Assembly (NCBI GenBank): GCA_030377945.1
Contig: JAUCGD010000022.1
Span: 1-29,287, forward strand
DNA from: Desulfobacterales bacterium HSG17
Lineage (GTDB): Bacteria > Desulfobacterota > Desulfobacteria > Desulfobacterales > Desulfococcaceae
Reading direction: 5' to 3'
DNA length: 29,287 bases
The first letter of the stretch is position 1. Each line of letters begins with the position of its first letter. Shown in pieces: positions 1 through 9,339 of this stretch. Below the pieces are notes generated by a model that worked only from the letters and a program-made list of their open reading frames with translations, searched no databases and was not told where the DNA came from. Both the position numbers and the translations under genes were made by a program.

Positions 1-2
1 AT

Positions 3-1112
3 ATGCTTGGGATTGAATATGTCTGTATCGACCATGACGCACGAGATGCAGATTTGTCAAAAAAATTTTTCAATAACAATAATTTTAAAAGATATTCACT
101 GGCTTTTGTTGAATCTCAATTCTGGGATAAATATTATGGAATTACGAATATTTCTTATCCAACCATCCCCCATTTGGGAGTGAATAAAGATGCCAAATTT
201 GTAGAATTAGAAGAAGATTATAAAATTGTTGTATTGAGTTTTTCCAGGCTGAATCAAGTGTTACCTCAATTGGGTCAGATTCTATATGTATTAGAGCAGT
301 TTGATGAGAACTATTTGTTTTCACAATTTCAAACCTGGCATTACGCAATGATATATTTTATGAGGGAGATATTAAATTGCTCGGAATTTGAACTGCTTTC
401 AAATTATCGAACCATTAACATCTTTGGCCATAATATTACGCAGTTTTTAAAATTTGAAATGATTGAAGGGCTTAAAACAGACCATGATATTGAAATTTAT
501 GGAGATGAATACTGGAAATTTATTTTTCCGGATTATTATAAAGGCTGGCTGGATAACAAAGAGCAGATTGACGAATTATTCAGCCATAACAATTGTCTTT
601 ATCTGTTATTAAACTGGGCACCATCTATTTTTACTAGTAATCCGCATCTTTACAATGCCATCAAACGTAAAAACCCATTTGTATGTTATGCTCCGCTTGC
701 AAAAACTGATGAATTTAAGGGATTTGAGCATATTGAATATGATAATATCACAAAACTGAATCACATTGTTGAAAATATCAGGGATATATTTAAAAACCCG
801 GTGCTTCTGCAAGCCATTAAAAACCAGCAAAGCGTCTTGGAAACAAGCTCAAAATTTTTTGAAAACAGTATTCTTTCAAATAAAGACAGCCAATATCAGT
901 TTGAGTTTGAAAGAATGTGCAGCAAAACTATAAAGAAAATTGATCAAAAAGTGTACCGGTTTATGGATAAAAACGAAGTGCTGTTGAGAGGGGCATATGA
1001 TTTTTTATTCAAGGAATCTGTAAGTATTGATATATCAAAATCAAAATTTTTTAAAAGGGAATATGTCCAGAAAATAGTTAAGCTGACCCCCCAGGATTTA
1101 AAATTGTCATAA
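3..1112 (+). CDS. CgeB-like glycosyltransferase, 5' end at window edge
   Basis: The frame is open to the left edge, so the ATG at position 3 is probably internal and the N-terminal Rossmann part is missing or incomplete. The 369 visible residues have no membrane segment. The second half (about residues 135-290) resembles the nucleotide-sugar-binding half of CgeB/YkvP-type glycosyltransferases: an INIFG strand, a DIEIYGDEYW segment, then a region with several Asn residues (NWAPSIFTSNPHLYNAI) and a closing helix where these enzymes often have an 'N...R..E' region. The match is by overall pattern only; I see no catalytic signature. Its position before a TIGR04372 glycosyltransferase and an FkbM methyltransferase supports a role in building a surface glycan. 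It could also be a non-catalytic glycan-cluster protein. Confidence 0.45.
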   Translation: MLGIEYVCIDHDARDADLSKKFFNNNNFKRYSLAFVESQFWDKYYGITNISYPTIPHLGVNKDAKFVELEEDYKIVVLSFSRLNQVLPQLGQILYVLEQFDENYLFSQFQTWHYAMIYFMREILNCSEFELLSNYRTINIFGHNITQFLKFEMIEGLKTDHDIEIYGDEYWKFIFPDYYKGWLDNKEQIDELFSHNNCLYLLLNWAPSIFTSNPHLYNAIKRKNPFVCYAPLAKTDEFKGFEHIEYDNITKLNHIVENIRDIFKNPVLLQAIKNQQSVLETSSKFFENSILSNKDSQYQFEFERMCSKTIKKIDQKVYRFMDKNEVLLRGAYDFLFKESVSIDISKSKFFKREYVQKIVKLTPQDLKLS

Positions 1113-1143
1113 CAGGTCGTTAACCTTCAATAATAAAAATTTT

Positions 1144-2367
1144 ATGATTGCTAAGTACCTAAAAATAAATATTTGCCTTCTTCATTCAGAATCTGTAGGT
1201 AGACTTTTGTCTACAACTGAATTTTATCTGAGGAAACAATACATTGATAAAAACAGAGCATTACAGGTTTTCATTACAGGTGATCCTGTACTGCCTTATA
1301 TGCTAAAAATGTATAAACAAAAAGGGCTAGTTATAAAAAATCGATTCATACATTCCATCCTTCAAAAAATATCCGTATACCCCCTTTTTAAAAATATAGT
1401 CAATAAAATGGAGTTGAATGGATTTTATGACTGGGAGGTATGGAACAAAGCCCCTGCACAGCTAAAATTGACTGAAGAGGAGTATAAAAAAGGAAGAAAA
1501 CTTTTAAAGGGTATTGGGGTTAAAAAGGGTGTCGATTATGTCTGTATTCATGCCCGGGATAATAGCTACACAGATACGCTTCAAAAAAGGGATACATACT
1601 GGAAAGATAATGATTTCAGGGACTGTAGTATTGAAAACTATGAGGCAGCTGCCCTCTATCTGGCAGATAAAGGCATTTGTGTGATTCGTATGGGTAACAG
1701 CAATTCACCACCTTTCAAAACAGATCATCCGCTAATCATTGATTATGCAACAAAGTATAAATCGGATTTTGCAGATGTGTTTCTGTCTGCAACCTGCAAA
1801 TTTTTCCTTGGAAATACATCTGCAGTATATCTTTTGTCATCTGTTTTTGATGTGCCGGTGGCTTACACCAACATGACACCGATAGGTGAAAGCGGCCGAA
1901 AGAAAAATGATATTTATATTTTAAAGAAAATTTATGATGAAAATACAAAACAATACATCCCATTTAAAGGGATGCAAAGATTTGAAGACAAGTTTTTTTC
2001 AGATCAGCTGCATGCATTAGAACAAAGCACATATATCTTAAACCGGAACAACAGTCTTCTTTATTCAAGGTTAAGTCGGGATCAGCTTGAGATTCTGAAA
2101 ACAAATAGGATTACGATTTGTGAGAATACGCCTGATGAAATCCTATGGCTCACAAAAGAAATGAATGAAAAAATAGATGGTGTTTATAAAAAACCTGAAG
2201 ATTGGGATAAGATTCAGAAAAAACATTTAGCTGTTTTTGACCAGAACCATCCATTTTTTTTGAATCCTCCTGTCTCCCCAATTTGTTTTGATTTTGTTAA
2301 AAATAATATGAGTTTATGGGAAAATGATGCCAACACCATAAGAGTGGATGAATACAATGAAAGATGA
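1144..2367 (+). CDS. TIGR04372-type putative glycosyltransferase
   Basis: This 407-residue protein fits the TIGR04372 family of putative glycosyltransferases found in surface-polysaccharide clusters. Characteristic segments are VCIHARDNSYTDT near residue 133, the YWKDNDFRDCSIENYEAA stretch, an IRMG strand, and a FFLGNTSAVYLLSSVFDVP segment near residue 220 that resembles the donor-binding region of GT-B folds. There is no signal peptide or membrane helix, so it is probably cytoplasmic. The Shine-Dalgarno upstream of the ATG is weak. The 3' end overlaps the next gene by about 20 bases, which points to one transcript and coupled translation. The family has no firmly established donor or acceptor that I can name. 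Confidence 0.75.
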   Translation: MIAKYLKINICLLHSESVGRLLSTTEFYLRKQYIDKNRALQVFITGDPVLPYMLKMYKQKGLVIKNRFIHSILQKISVYPLFKNIVNKMELNGFYDWEVWNKAPAQLKLTEEEYKKGRKLLKGIGVKKGVDYVCIHARDNSYTDTLQKRDTYWKDNDFRDCSIENYEAAALYLADKGICVIRMGNSNSPPFKTDHPLIIDYATKYKSDFADVFLSATCKFFLGNTSAVYLLSSVFDVPVAYTNMTPIGESGRKKNDIYILKKIYDENTKQYIPFKGMQRFEDKFFSDQLHALEQSTYILNRNNSLLYSRLSRDQLEILKTNRITICENTPDEILWLTKEMNEKIDGVYKKPEDWDKIQKKHLAVFDQNHPFFLNPPVSPICFDFVKNNMSLWENDANTIRVDEYNER

Positions 2368-3199
2368 AATAATAGAAAAATTATTTGCAGCCATTCCTGA
2401 AGTAAAAGAATTGCTAATTCCAGACAGTGAACCATATAATTTTTTTGATACTGTTATCCAGGCATATTGTAAGGATAGGGAACAAATTCAAACCATTGAT
2501 TTTAATCCTATACGAGCCTTAAAGTGGCCATGTATATCAATGGGGAATCTAAACTCCTACGATCTGTTTGGTTTGAATGTATTCATGCATTATGCATATC
2601 TGTACAAAAATTTCGGGTTTTATAAAACCATTTTTGATGTTGGTGGAAATGTCGGCCTTGATTCCATTATTCTTGAAAAATTTGGGTACACTGTTTTTGC
2701 CTTTGAACCGGATCCTTTTCTTGTAGAAATATTCAGGGAAAATATTGAACGCAATGGATCAAAAAATATTAGCATCATCAACAAGGCATTGTCTAATACT
2801 GCCGAAAAAAAGGATTTTGTGAGAGTAAAGGGAAATCTGACTGCCAGCCATATAGACGGTGCAAGAGGATACTATGGTGATGTTGATTTTTTTGATGTCG
2901 AATGCGTTACTTTTGAAGAACTGGATATTATTCCGGATATCATAAAAATCAATATTGAAGGATTTGAAAAAGAACTCATCCCGTGCATACCGGAAAAATA
3001 TTTGGAGAAATGTGACTTTATTATCAGTATCCACAATGAAGAGGCAAGAGACGCTATTTTTACGAATTTCTTTGCCAGGGGAATGATGATTTATAGTCAG
3101 AAAATCGGATGGAAAAAGGTAAAAGACATAGACGATCTGCCGGGCTTAAATAAAGAAGGATATATCTTTGCAAGCAAAAAAAATAAAATGAAATGGTAG
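2348..3199 (+). CDS. FkbM family methyltransferase
   Basis: The protein is a SAM-dependent methyltransferase of the FkbM family, which usually O-methylates sugars or polyketides. The SAM-binding motif I is FDVGGNVGLDS near residue 96, followed by FAFEPDPF (acidic residue for the ribose), NISIINKALS and the family-typical late motif IKINIEGFEKELI, where FkbM proteins normally have 'KIDVEGxE'. The first ATG is at 2348 inside the preceding gene. A second ATG at 2357 has a better placed purine-rich AGAGTGG and may be the true start. The gene lies between a glycosyltransferase and a radical SAM gene, consistent with tailoring of a glycan residue. Confidence 0.8.
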   Translation: MNTMKDEIIEKLFAAIPEVKELLIPDSEPYNFFDTVIQAYCKDREQIQTIDFNPIRALKWPCISMGNLNSYDLFGLNVFMHYAYLYKNFGFYKTIFDVGGNVGLDSIILEKFGYTVFAFEPDPFLVEIFRENIERNGSKNISIINKALSNTAEKKDFVRVKGNLTASHIDGARGYYGDVDFFDVECVTFEELDIIPDIIKINIEGFEKELIPCIPEKYLEKCDFIISIHNEEARDAIFTNFFARGMMIYSQKIGWKKVKDIDDLPGLNKEGYIFASKKNKMKW

Positions 3200-3209
3200 G
3201 AATAAACAG

Positions 3210-4697
3210 ATGAATGATTTGAATCAAAAAAAAGTATTGCTGGTAATTCCCAATACACGTTGGTACGAACGGCGTCCCTGGATGATTTCCAATAATTGTG
3301 CCTTTGTCATCACGGCAATTTTAAAAGATGAATATGATTTTAGTATTCTGGATGCAAACGGTGCCGATCTGACCAAAGAGGAAGTCGAAAAAAGACTTCA
3401 GGACCTAAAACCGGATGCGGTACTGGTATCAGGGGTATCTATTGAATACAGGAAACAGTATCATGCTGTTTTTTCTATTGCCAGAAAAATTAATCCTGAT
3501 GTGAAGACCATTCTTGGCGGCTCATATTGTACCCTGCTGCCTGAGGATGCCATAAAAGGGGATCTCAATCTGTCATACGTGTTTACCGGGCATGCTGAAG
3601 AAAGGCTTGCACCTTTTATGCGCAAGGTATTTGCCAATGACTCTGGATTAGAAGATACAGAAGGGATTGCTTTTTGGGATAAATCCGGCAAAATACAGGT
3701 CAATCCGCTTACCAAAAAAGTTGTGCAGCTAAAACAGATTCAAGACCTGGATTATACCTATATGGATTTGAGCCCCTATCTTGATCAGGAACATATGGAT
3801 TTTATGGCCAATGGTAAAGGAAAAACCTTTATGCTCATGACCTCCAGGGGGTGCCCGCACAATTGTGTATTCTGTGCCAATAAGATTCTGCAGGGACGGG
3901 GGCTGGCTTTTTATGCGGCAAAAAAGGTATTGTCAGATATGAGATACCTCATTGAAAAATATGATGTGAACCATTTTATTTTTATTGATGATCTGTTTTT
4001 ATATGACCGCAAAAGGGTGGATGAGATCATCCGAGGTATCATGGATTTAAGAAAGACATATCCCGGTCTGACCTGGCATCATGCCAATGTATCTGCTTGG
4101 CATCTGGATTCCGAACTCCTAGGAAGAATGAAAAACAGTGGCTGTGACAAGATCATCATTTCCATAGAATCTGGCTCAAATAGGGTACTCAAAGAGATCA
4201 TTCGAAAACCCTTAAAACTTGATATTATTCCGGGTGTTGTAAAGATGTGCAAAAAAGCAGGTATGGATATTGGTGCAAATTTTGTTATTGGATTACCCGG
4301 AGAAACATGGGATGAAATACGCCTAACCTTTGCATTTGCTGAAAAATTAGACCTTGATTTGGCACATTTTCACATAGCCACCCCCCAGCCTGGAACAGAT
4401 CTTCATATAATATCAATGGAACAGGGATACCTGCCGCCTGATTTTTCATTTCTGGATGAACGGTTTTTCGGATATTGTGAAGGCTTTATTAAAACAGACG
4501 AATTTATACCTGAAGAGTTAAAGGTACTTCGGGCTTATGAATGGGACAGGATTAATTTTTCTACACCAAAGAAAATTGAAAAAGCAGCTAAGATGTACAT
4601 GACAACGGTTGACAAATTAAATGAGCACAGAAAACATACCAGACGAAAACTCGGTGTCCATGTAAATATGGATGACCGGGGAATTAACCGGTTATAA
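3210..4697 (+). CDS. B12-binding domain radical SAM protein
   Basis: This is a 495-residue radical SAM enzyme with an N-terminal cobalamin-binding-like Rossmann domain (about residues 1-140, with the strands VLLVIPN, AVLVSG and TILGGSY) followed by the TIM-barrel domain. The cluster motif is CPHNCVFC, with Cys215, Cys219 and Cys222 as [4Fe-4S] ligands. The SAM-binding IISIESGS and FVIGLPGET segments follow. Family members carry out methylations at unactivated carbons, ring changes or thiomethylations. In a polysaccharide cluster, C-methylation or rearrangement of a sugar is plausible but unproven. The start ATG follows an AGGA motif eight bases upstream and lies 10 bases after the FkbM gene, so they are co-transcribed. 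I cannot confirm cobalamin binding, because the usual DxHxxG motif is not seen. Confidence 0.8.
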   Translation: MNDLNQKKVLLVIPNTRWYERRPWMISNNCAFVITAILKDEYDFSILDANGADLTKEEVEKRLQDLKPDAVLVSGVSIEYRKQYHAVFSIARKINPDVKTILGGSYCTLLPEDAIKGDLNLSYVFTGHAEERLAPFMRKVFANDSGLEDTEGIAFWDKSGKIQVNPLTKKVVQLKQIQDLDYTYMDLSPYLDQEHMDFMANGKGKTFMLMTSRGCPHNCVFCANKILQGRGLAFYAAKKVLSDMRYLIEKYDVNHFIFIDDLFLYDRKRVDEIIRGIMDLRKTYPGLTWHHANVSAWHLDSELLGRMKNSGCDKIIISIESGSNRVLKEIIRKPLKLDIIPGVVKMCKKAGMDIGANFVIGLPGETWDEIRLTFAFAEKLDLDLAHFHIATPQPGTDLHIISMEQGYLPPDFSFLDERFFGYCEGFIKTDEFIPEELKVLRAYEWDRINFSTPKKIEKAAKMYMTTVDKLNEHRKHTRRKLGVHVNMDDRGINRL

Positions 4698-4708
4698 AAA
4701 ACAAACAA

Positions 4709-5827
4709 ATGAATCTTGGAAATGACATATCTTGCCCCTTATGCCTGTCAAAAAAATGGCAGATCCATGAAGTCAATTATCCTTTTTTTGGGCATCAGAG
4801 TTTTACTGCAATCAAACCTAACGGCCGGATAGGGGAATGCTGTTTCTGCCATTTGCTGGTTAATATGGATAATCTGAAAAGCCCCTCTTATATTGAATCA
4901 ATTTATACGGATAAGGTGTATGTTCAAACCAAGCAAACCAATCATTTTGTATCTGTGCCTGAATATGACCAACCCGTGACCCAGTATTTTTTACAGGCAA
5001 TGATTTTAAAAAAGTATTTGCCTGAAGAGCCTTCAATACTTGATATTGGCTGCTTTGACGGAAAGCTGCTGCAAGAATTTCAAAAAGTGAGTTCCAAGGC
5101 CAGTCTCCACGGTTTTGATATTGATGAACAGCGGCGTGACCTTGTGCCGGAAGATATTATTTTCTGGAGTGAGGATTTGGTTCAGGTAACAGAGACCTTT
5201 GATTTGATCTGCCTGTCCCATTCCATACAATATATTCTAGATATCCCCGCCTTATTTGAAAATCTGAAAAGATTATTAAAAAAAAATGGTATTATTTTTA
5301 TCCAGGTCCCCAATCTGTTAAAAAATTATTACGCAATCCTGTATGGAGACCTGTACTATTATTATACACCTGAGGTCATAGAAGCCATTTTTTCTTTTTT
5401 CGGGTTTGGTTTTAAAAATATTGATAAAAAAGGTTGGTTTGATACAGATATTGTGGGTGCAGCAATGGTTTTAGAAAATAGTGAACCTAAAAAAGTACCT
5501 GATAATAATGTTATGAGCGATTGCCTTGATTATTTTAAGGATATGGAACAAGGATTGCATAAAATTAAGAATATTAAAGACAGGAGAATAGGGATTTTGG
5601 GTACAACGATTAACGCAGGCTTTGCCAGCCTGGCTCTTGATTCAAGTCTTGATTATTTTATTGATGAAAATCCTTCCAAACAGGGAAGTTTTTTCCATGA
5701 CAAGCCGGTCAGACATCCTAAAACGCTAACGAACAATGATGTTGTAGTATTACCATATGGTCAAGCAGGGAATAAAATAAAAAAAAGATTTGATTTAAAA
5801 TACATGGGAAAATTTATTTTGGTTTGA
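4709..5827 (+). CDS. Zinc-containing sugar C-methyltransferase, three-part type
   Basis: The 372 residues show the three-part layout of NDP-sugar C-methyltransferases of the TcaB9/EryBIII kind. An N-terminal zinc knuckle is formed by Cys9, Cys12, Cys44 and Cys47. A class I SAM domain follows with ILDIGCFDG near residue 110 and LCLSHSIQYI as the catalytic-region motif. A C-terminal Rossmann-like domain (about residues 290-372) has RIGILGTT and FIDENPSKQG, typical of Methyltransf_14. Known relatives add a methyl group to the C3 of a keto-sugar nucleotide. The gene follows the radical SAM gene by 11 bases and ends this gene run; the next 600 bases are non-coding. The sugar substrate cannot be read from sequence. 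Confidence 0.72.
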   Translation: MNLGNDISCPLCLSKKWQIHEVNYPFFGHQSFTAIKPNGRIGECCFCHLLVNMDNLKSPSYIESIYTDKVYVQTKQTNHFVSVPEYDQPVTQYFLQAMILKKYLPEEPSILDIGCFDGKLLQEFQKVSSKASLHGFDIDEQRRDLVPEDIIFWSEDLVQVTETFDLICLSHSIQYILDIPALFENLKRLLKKNGIIFIQVPNLLKNYYAILYGDLYYYYTPEVIEAIFSFFGFGFKNIDKKGWFDTDIVGAAMVLENSEPKKVPDNNVMSDCLDYFKDMEQGLHKIKNIKDRRIGILGTTINAGFASLALDSSLDYFIDENPSKQGSFFHDKPVRHPKTLTNNDVVVLPYGQAGNKIKKRFDLKYMGKFILV

Positions 5828-6426
5828 TGAATATTTAAAATGAATGAATTTTTAAAACAGATTACAGTTGAATTTAATTAAAGTCGATTGTAATACTTAT
5901 GAAAGAAAAAAATATTAAAGATTTAACATTACAGAGATCTTCATATTTGAGCAGTTTTCGCAGGTTACAAAGTGATAATTGCCGTCTATGGTTCAATCAA
6001 GATTTTACAAAAAAACTTGTGCTGTGATGACCTAATATAGATGCTAACTTTTTAACTAAATAAGGATTAAACAATGTAGTTGAGCTTTTTTTGCCGGTTT
6101 TTGAAAGGGTTGTTATTTGTATAGAATTACAGATGAATAGTTTAGTATAGTTTATTAGGAGATTACAGTGAAAAAGAATCGTTATATTACTATTGCGTTT
6201 TTCTATCATTCCTCTCTTTTTAAGATTCAATCAGGCCCTTATAGCTAAAGAAGATAATATTTCTTTGGCTTGGCAGTTTCACAACTTCGCTTCCAATGAA
6301 TCTACAATGTGCAAGCCAAGAATTACCGGTTATGGATTATTTTTTTATTTCGGAAAAATGATTTCGAAATAGTATGACCATGAATTAAAAATACAATTAT
6401 TTGTTCTATTGAAAAGGAGTTATAAT
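5828..6426 (+). other. Gene-poor spacer upstream of phnD
   Basis: About 600 bases hold no convincing gene. A 42-codon ORF (5899-6027) has no Shine-Dalgarno and no recognisable family. It may be a relic of a lost gene. Two symmetric sites are visible: TTGGCTTG at 6265-6272 with its complement at 6312-6319, and the perfect palindrome ATTTCGAAAT at 6361-6370 with a near copy (ATTTCGGAAA) at 6347-6356. The second pair lies 57 bases before the phnD start and could be an operator. A weak -10-like TACAAT is at 6392-6397, without a clear -35. Confidence 0.4.
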
Positions 6427-7353
6427 ATGTGGAAAGTGATTAAAAAATGTGTTGTATGTATTTTTGTGATTGCTCTTGCTGTTAATGCTTTTGCAGAAGT
6501 TCATGATGGCAGCAAAGAAAAGCCGATTAGAGTCATGCTTGTTCCATCTGATACAGGTGCAAATAGTATCGCAGATGATTTTAGACCTGTTTTCAATGCT
6601 ATGACACAGGTATATGGGATTAATTTTGATATTAAGGTTGGCAGCTCTTTTGGGGCTGTAGTGGAAGGAATATGCAATGAACAGGTTGATGTGGCATGGC
6701 TGGGCGTTGTGACATTATATCAGGTCGTTCAGCGAGGGTGTGGTGAGTTCCTGGCCCTTGATGTCAAAAAAGGAAAATCAATATATTATTCCGGTATTTT
6801 TGTTGCAAAAGATTCTCCGATTAAATCTCTTCAGGATTTAAAGGGAAAGTCCATGGCCTTTGGTGACGTGAATTCAACATCATCATTTAATTTTCCTGTA
6901 GCAATGCTAATGAATGAAAACATATATCCGGCAAATGATCTGGGTGCTATTTATATGGCGGGAAGTCACACCAATTCTCTGAGTGCCTTGAGAGAAGGGC
7001 GGGTTGACGCTGCCTGTGCGTCCTTTAATGTTTATGAAAAGAGTGTGCAAAATGGTATAATGGACCCTACAAAATTCAGGATATTAAAGAAAAGTGAACC
7101 CATTCCGATTCCACCCATGGGAATGCATGTCAATCTTAAACCTGAAGTAAAAGCGTTACTTAAAAAAGCCTTTAATAATGTTCATAAAGCTCCAGGCATT
7201 AAGCCTGAACAGATAAGGGGGTATGGAGGGAAAAAAGTCGATCGTTTTAATGCTGATTATCCATACGCAAAAATTGAGAGTGCCATGAATAAGTTGGTTA
7301 AAGTAACTGATGAAGTAAAAGCTGCTATGCTTGAAAAGGCAAGTCAAAGATGA
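6427..7353 (+). CDS. phnD: Phosphonate-type ABC transporter substrate-binding protein
   Basis: The periplasmic binding protein of a PhnCDE-type importer. I chose the ATG at 6427 because AAAAGGAG sits eight bases upstream; the earlier in-frame TTG at 6409 has no such site. Residues 1-22 form a Sec signal peptide (basic MWKVIKK, hydrophobic core, cut after AFA). The mature part is a PhnD-family bilobed protein: RVMLVPSDTG, the DVAWLG strand, FVAKDSPIKSLQDLKGKS and the FGDVNSTSSFNFP hinge, where relatives have 'DPxSTSGxxxP'. PhnD relatives bind phosphonates, phosphate esters or phosphite; the ligand here is unknown and no C-P lyase gene is nearby. A terminator-like hairpin separates it from phnC, a common way to raise binding-protein levels over the membrane subunits. 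Confidence 0.85.
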   Translation: MWKVIKKCVVCIFVIALAVNAFAEVHDGSKEKPIRVMLVPSDTGANSIADDFRPVFNAMTQVYGINFDIKVGSSFGAVVEGICNEQVDVAWLGVVTLYQVVQRGCGEFLALDVKKGKSIYYSGIFVAKDSPIKSLQDLKGKSMAFGDVNSTSSFNFPVAMLMNENIYPANDLGAIYMAGSHTNSLSALREGRVDAACASFNVYEKSVQNGIMDPTKFRILKKSEPIPIPPMGMHVNLKPEVKALLKKAFNNVHKAPGIKPEQIRGYGGKKVDRFNADYPYAKIESAMNKLVKVTDEVKAAMLEKASQR

Positions 7354-7367
7354 TCATATGAACGATA

Positions 7368-7412
7368 CGGGGAAGAGCTAATTTGTTTTTTAGCTTTTCT
7401 CCGTTGTTTTTT
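7368..7412 (+). terminator. Rho-independent terminator or attenuator after phnD
   Basis: A 14-bp stem (7368-7381 with 7390-7403, two G-U pairs) encloses an 8-base loop and is followed by a T-rich run ending at 7412. It lies between phnD and phnC, so it probably lets only part of transcription continue into phnC-phnE. Confidence 0.75.
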
Positions 7413-7432
7413 AAACACCGGGAACTTTAAAT

Positions 7433-8266
7433 ATGCTCAAATTTTCGAATGTTAATAAAAAATTCAAGGATGGTACCATTGCCTTAGACAATGTGAGTTT
7501 AAGTATACCCAAAGGAGAATTTTGTGTTGTTTTAGGACCTTCTGGAGCAGGCAAATCAACACTTCTTAAATTAGTCAATGGCATGATAGAACCCACAAAT
7601 GGCAAAATTAATTTTGATGGGATACCAATTAAAGAAAAAAAAATTAAACAGATTCAACGTCGCATTGGAATGGTTCATCAGCAGCTGCATCTTGTTCAAC
7701 GCTTATCTGTGATAAATAATGTGCTGTCAGGGGCACTTCCGGGAGTGCCGACTATTTTTGCTCTATTATGGATGTTTTCTATGCAGTACAAAAAAAAAGC
7801 CTGTGAGCTCCTTGAACAAGTTGGGTTTGAAGAACAACATCTTTACAGGCGTGCTTCACAATTTTCAGGCGGTCAGCAACAAAGGATTGCCATAGCCCGT
7901 GCATTTATTCTTAACCCGGACTTGATTCTTGCTGATGAGCCCGTGGCAAGCTTAGATCCGGTAATCAGCCGCAATATTTTAAAATTATTAAAACAAGCGT
8001 CAATTTTACATAGTTCGACAGTGTTTTGCAGCCTTCATCAAGTAGAACTGGCATTGGAAATTGCAGACAGAATAATAGGTCTTCGTGAAGGCAAAATTGT
8101 CTTTGATGGTATTCCTGATGATTTAACGGCTGATGTGCTGGAAAGGATTTATGAGAATGTACCCGGAAGTGAGCCTTCCATGAAGGCAGCTGAATCATTT
8201 CGCAATTTAACACTTAGAAACACTCTGCTTGATCCTGCAATTAAAGTTGAGATATTAGTGGCATGA
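7433..8266 (+). CDS. phnC: Phosphonate-type ABC transporter ATP-binding protein
   Basis: A 277-residue ABC ATPase of the PhnC family that powers import through PhnE. Walker A is GPSGAGKS (residues 35-42), the Q-loop region is RIGMVHQQ, the signature is FSGGQQQRIAIARA and Walker B is LILADEPVASLD, followed by the H-loop CSLHQVE. The 'VHQ' and 'EIADRIIGLREGKIVFDG' segments are typical of this subfamily. The length is slightly above the usual 250 or so residues because of a C-terminal tail after residue 245. The stop overlaps the phnE start in an ATGA arrangement, so the two are translationally coupled. Confidence 0.9.
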   Translation: MLKFSNVNKKFKDGTIALDNVSLSIPKGEFCVVLGPSGAGKSTLLKLVNGMIEPTNGKINFDGIPIKEKKIKQIQRRIGMVHQQLHLVQRLSVINNVLSGALPGVPTIFALLWMFSMQYKKKACELLEQVGFEEQHLYRRASQFSGGQQQRIAIARAFILNPDLILADEPVASLDPVISRNILKLLKQASILHSSTVFCSLHQVELALEIADRIIGLREGKIVFDGIPDDLTADVLERIYENVPGSEPSMKAAESFRNLTLRNTLLDPAIKVEILVA

Positions 8267-9285
8267 GTAAACAAATAATTAAAAATGATAAAATAGCATT
8301 CAAAAACAGACCGGCTTCGGAATGGGAATTTCGCCCATTATTTCGCCTGTCGAATATTGTAGTATTGCTTTTAGTAATAGTTTTTCTGTTTTTTTCAGCA
8401 AAAAATGTTGGGATCAATAAAGGCATTGTGGAAAGTATAAAAGCGGTACCTGCAATTGTTGGAGTGGGCGAATCATCAGTGATAAATGGCTGTAAAGCGT
8501 TTATTAAAAATTCATTCCCTCTGGTTGTTGAATATCAGACGGAAGTAAACAGAATTTCCAATTTTAACTCAAATAATATTCCTTTGTTTAGTTATATTGA
8601 AACACGAGAGTTAAAAGAGTATTCTGCTGAAACAAACTCATGGAGTGTTGATGAAGCCCAGTGGCTGATCGAACCGTTTGGGTATATTAAACGAGTGGGG
8701 TTGAAAATGCTTGATACGATCGAGATAGCAATATGGGGCACGATTTTATCAGTTCTATTATCAATACCCCTTGCTTTTTTTGGAGCAAAAAATATGTGCC
8801 AGCACAAATTATTATATCTTTGCGCCCGGGGCTTAAGCAGCTTTAACCGGGCAATCCCAGATATGATTTATGCACTTTTTTTTGTTTTAATGTATGGATT
8901 TGGACCCATGGCAGGGATTATGGCACTTGGCGTTCATACCAGCGGGTTTTTGGGAAAATTTTTTGCTGATGAGATAGAAAATGCTGACCCAAATACCCAG
9001 GATGCTCTCAAATGTATAGGTTCCAATAAAATAAAAGTTTTGACATTTGCAGTTTTTCCGCAGATTATGCCACAGATGTTTTCATATATGCAGTACATCC
9101 TGGAAAGAAATGTCAGGATGGCTACTATCCTTGGCATTGTAGGAGCTGGTGGTATCGGAATGGAATTGAAGGGTAGATGGGATATGTTTAATTATGGGCA
9201 TGTGTCAACAATTTTATTGGCAATTTTTTTAACTGTGATCATGCTTGAATATTTTACACAGTTTTTGAGGTCAAAATTATTTTAG
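8263..9285 (+). CDS. phnE: Phosphonate-type ABC transporter permease
   Basis: The 340-residue inner-membrane permease of the importer. An N-terminal helix (about residues 29-47) is followed by a long soluble stretch and then by the binding-protein-dependent transport domain, with helices near IAIWGTILSVLLSIPLAFFG, MIYALFFVLMYGFG, ATILGIVGAGGIGM and STILLAIFLTVIMLEY. The EAA-loop that contacts PhnC is visible around DALKCIGSNKIKVLTFAVFP. The ATG overlaps the phnC stop by four bases. The extended segment between the first helix and the transport core (about residues 50-135) is longer than in the shortest family members. The next gene begins 54 bases downstream with no terminator between. Confidence 0.88.
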   Translation: MSKQIIKNDKIAFKNRPASEWEFRPLFRLSNIVVLLLVIVFLFFSAKNVGINKGIVESIKAVPAIVGVGESSVINGCKAFIKNSFPLVVEYQTEVNRISNFNSNNIPLFSYIETRELKEYSAETNSWSVDEAQWLIEPFGYIKRVGLKMLDTIEIAIWGTILSVLLSIPLAFFGAKNMCQHKLLYLCARGLSSFNRAIPDMIYALFFVLMYGFGPMAGIMALGVHTSGFLGKFFADEIENADPNTQDALKCIGSNKIKVLTFAVFPQIMPQMFSYMQYILERNVRMATILGIVGAGGIGMELKGRWDMFNYGHVSTILLAIFLTVIMLEYFTQFLRSKLF

Positions 9286-9339
9286 TAAAAAAACATTTAA
9301 TTGCTACAGAATAGTACTTGATTATTTAAGGAGAGCAGA

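Noticed and set aside
5899..6027. A 42-codon + strand ORF in the spacer
   Set aside because: It has an ATG and a stop but no Shine-Dalgarno and no family similarity that I can see; I list it only as part of the spacer.
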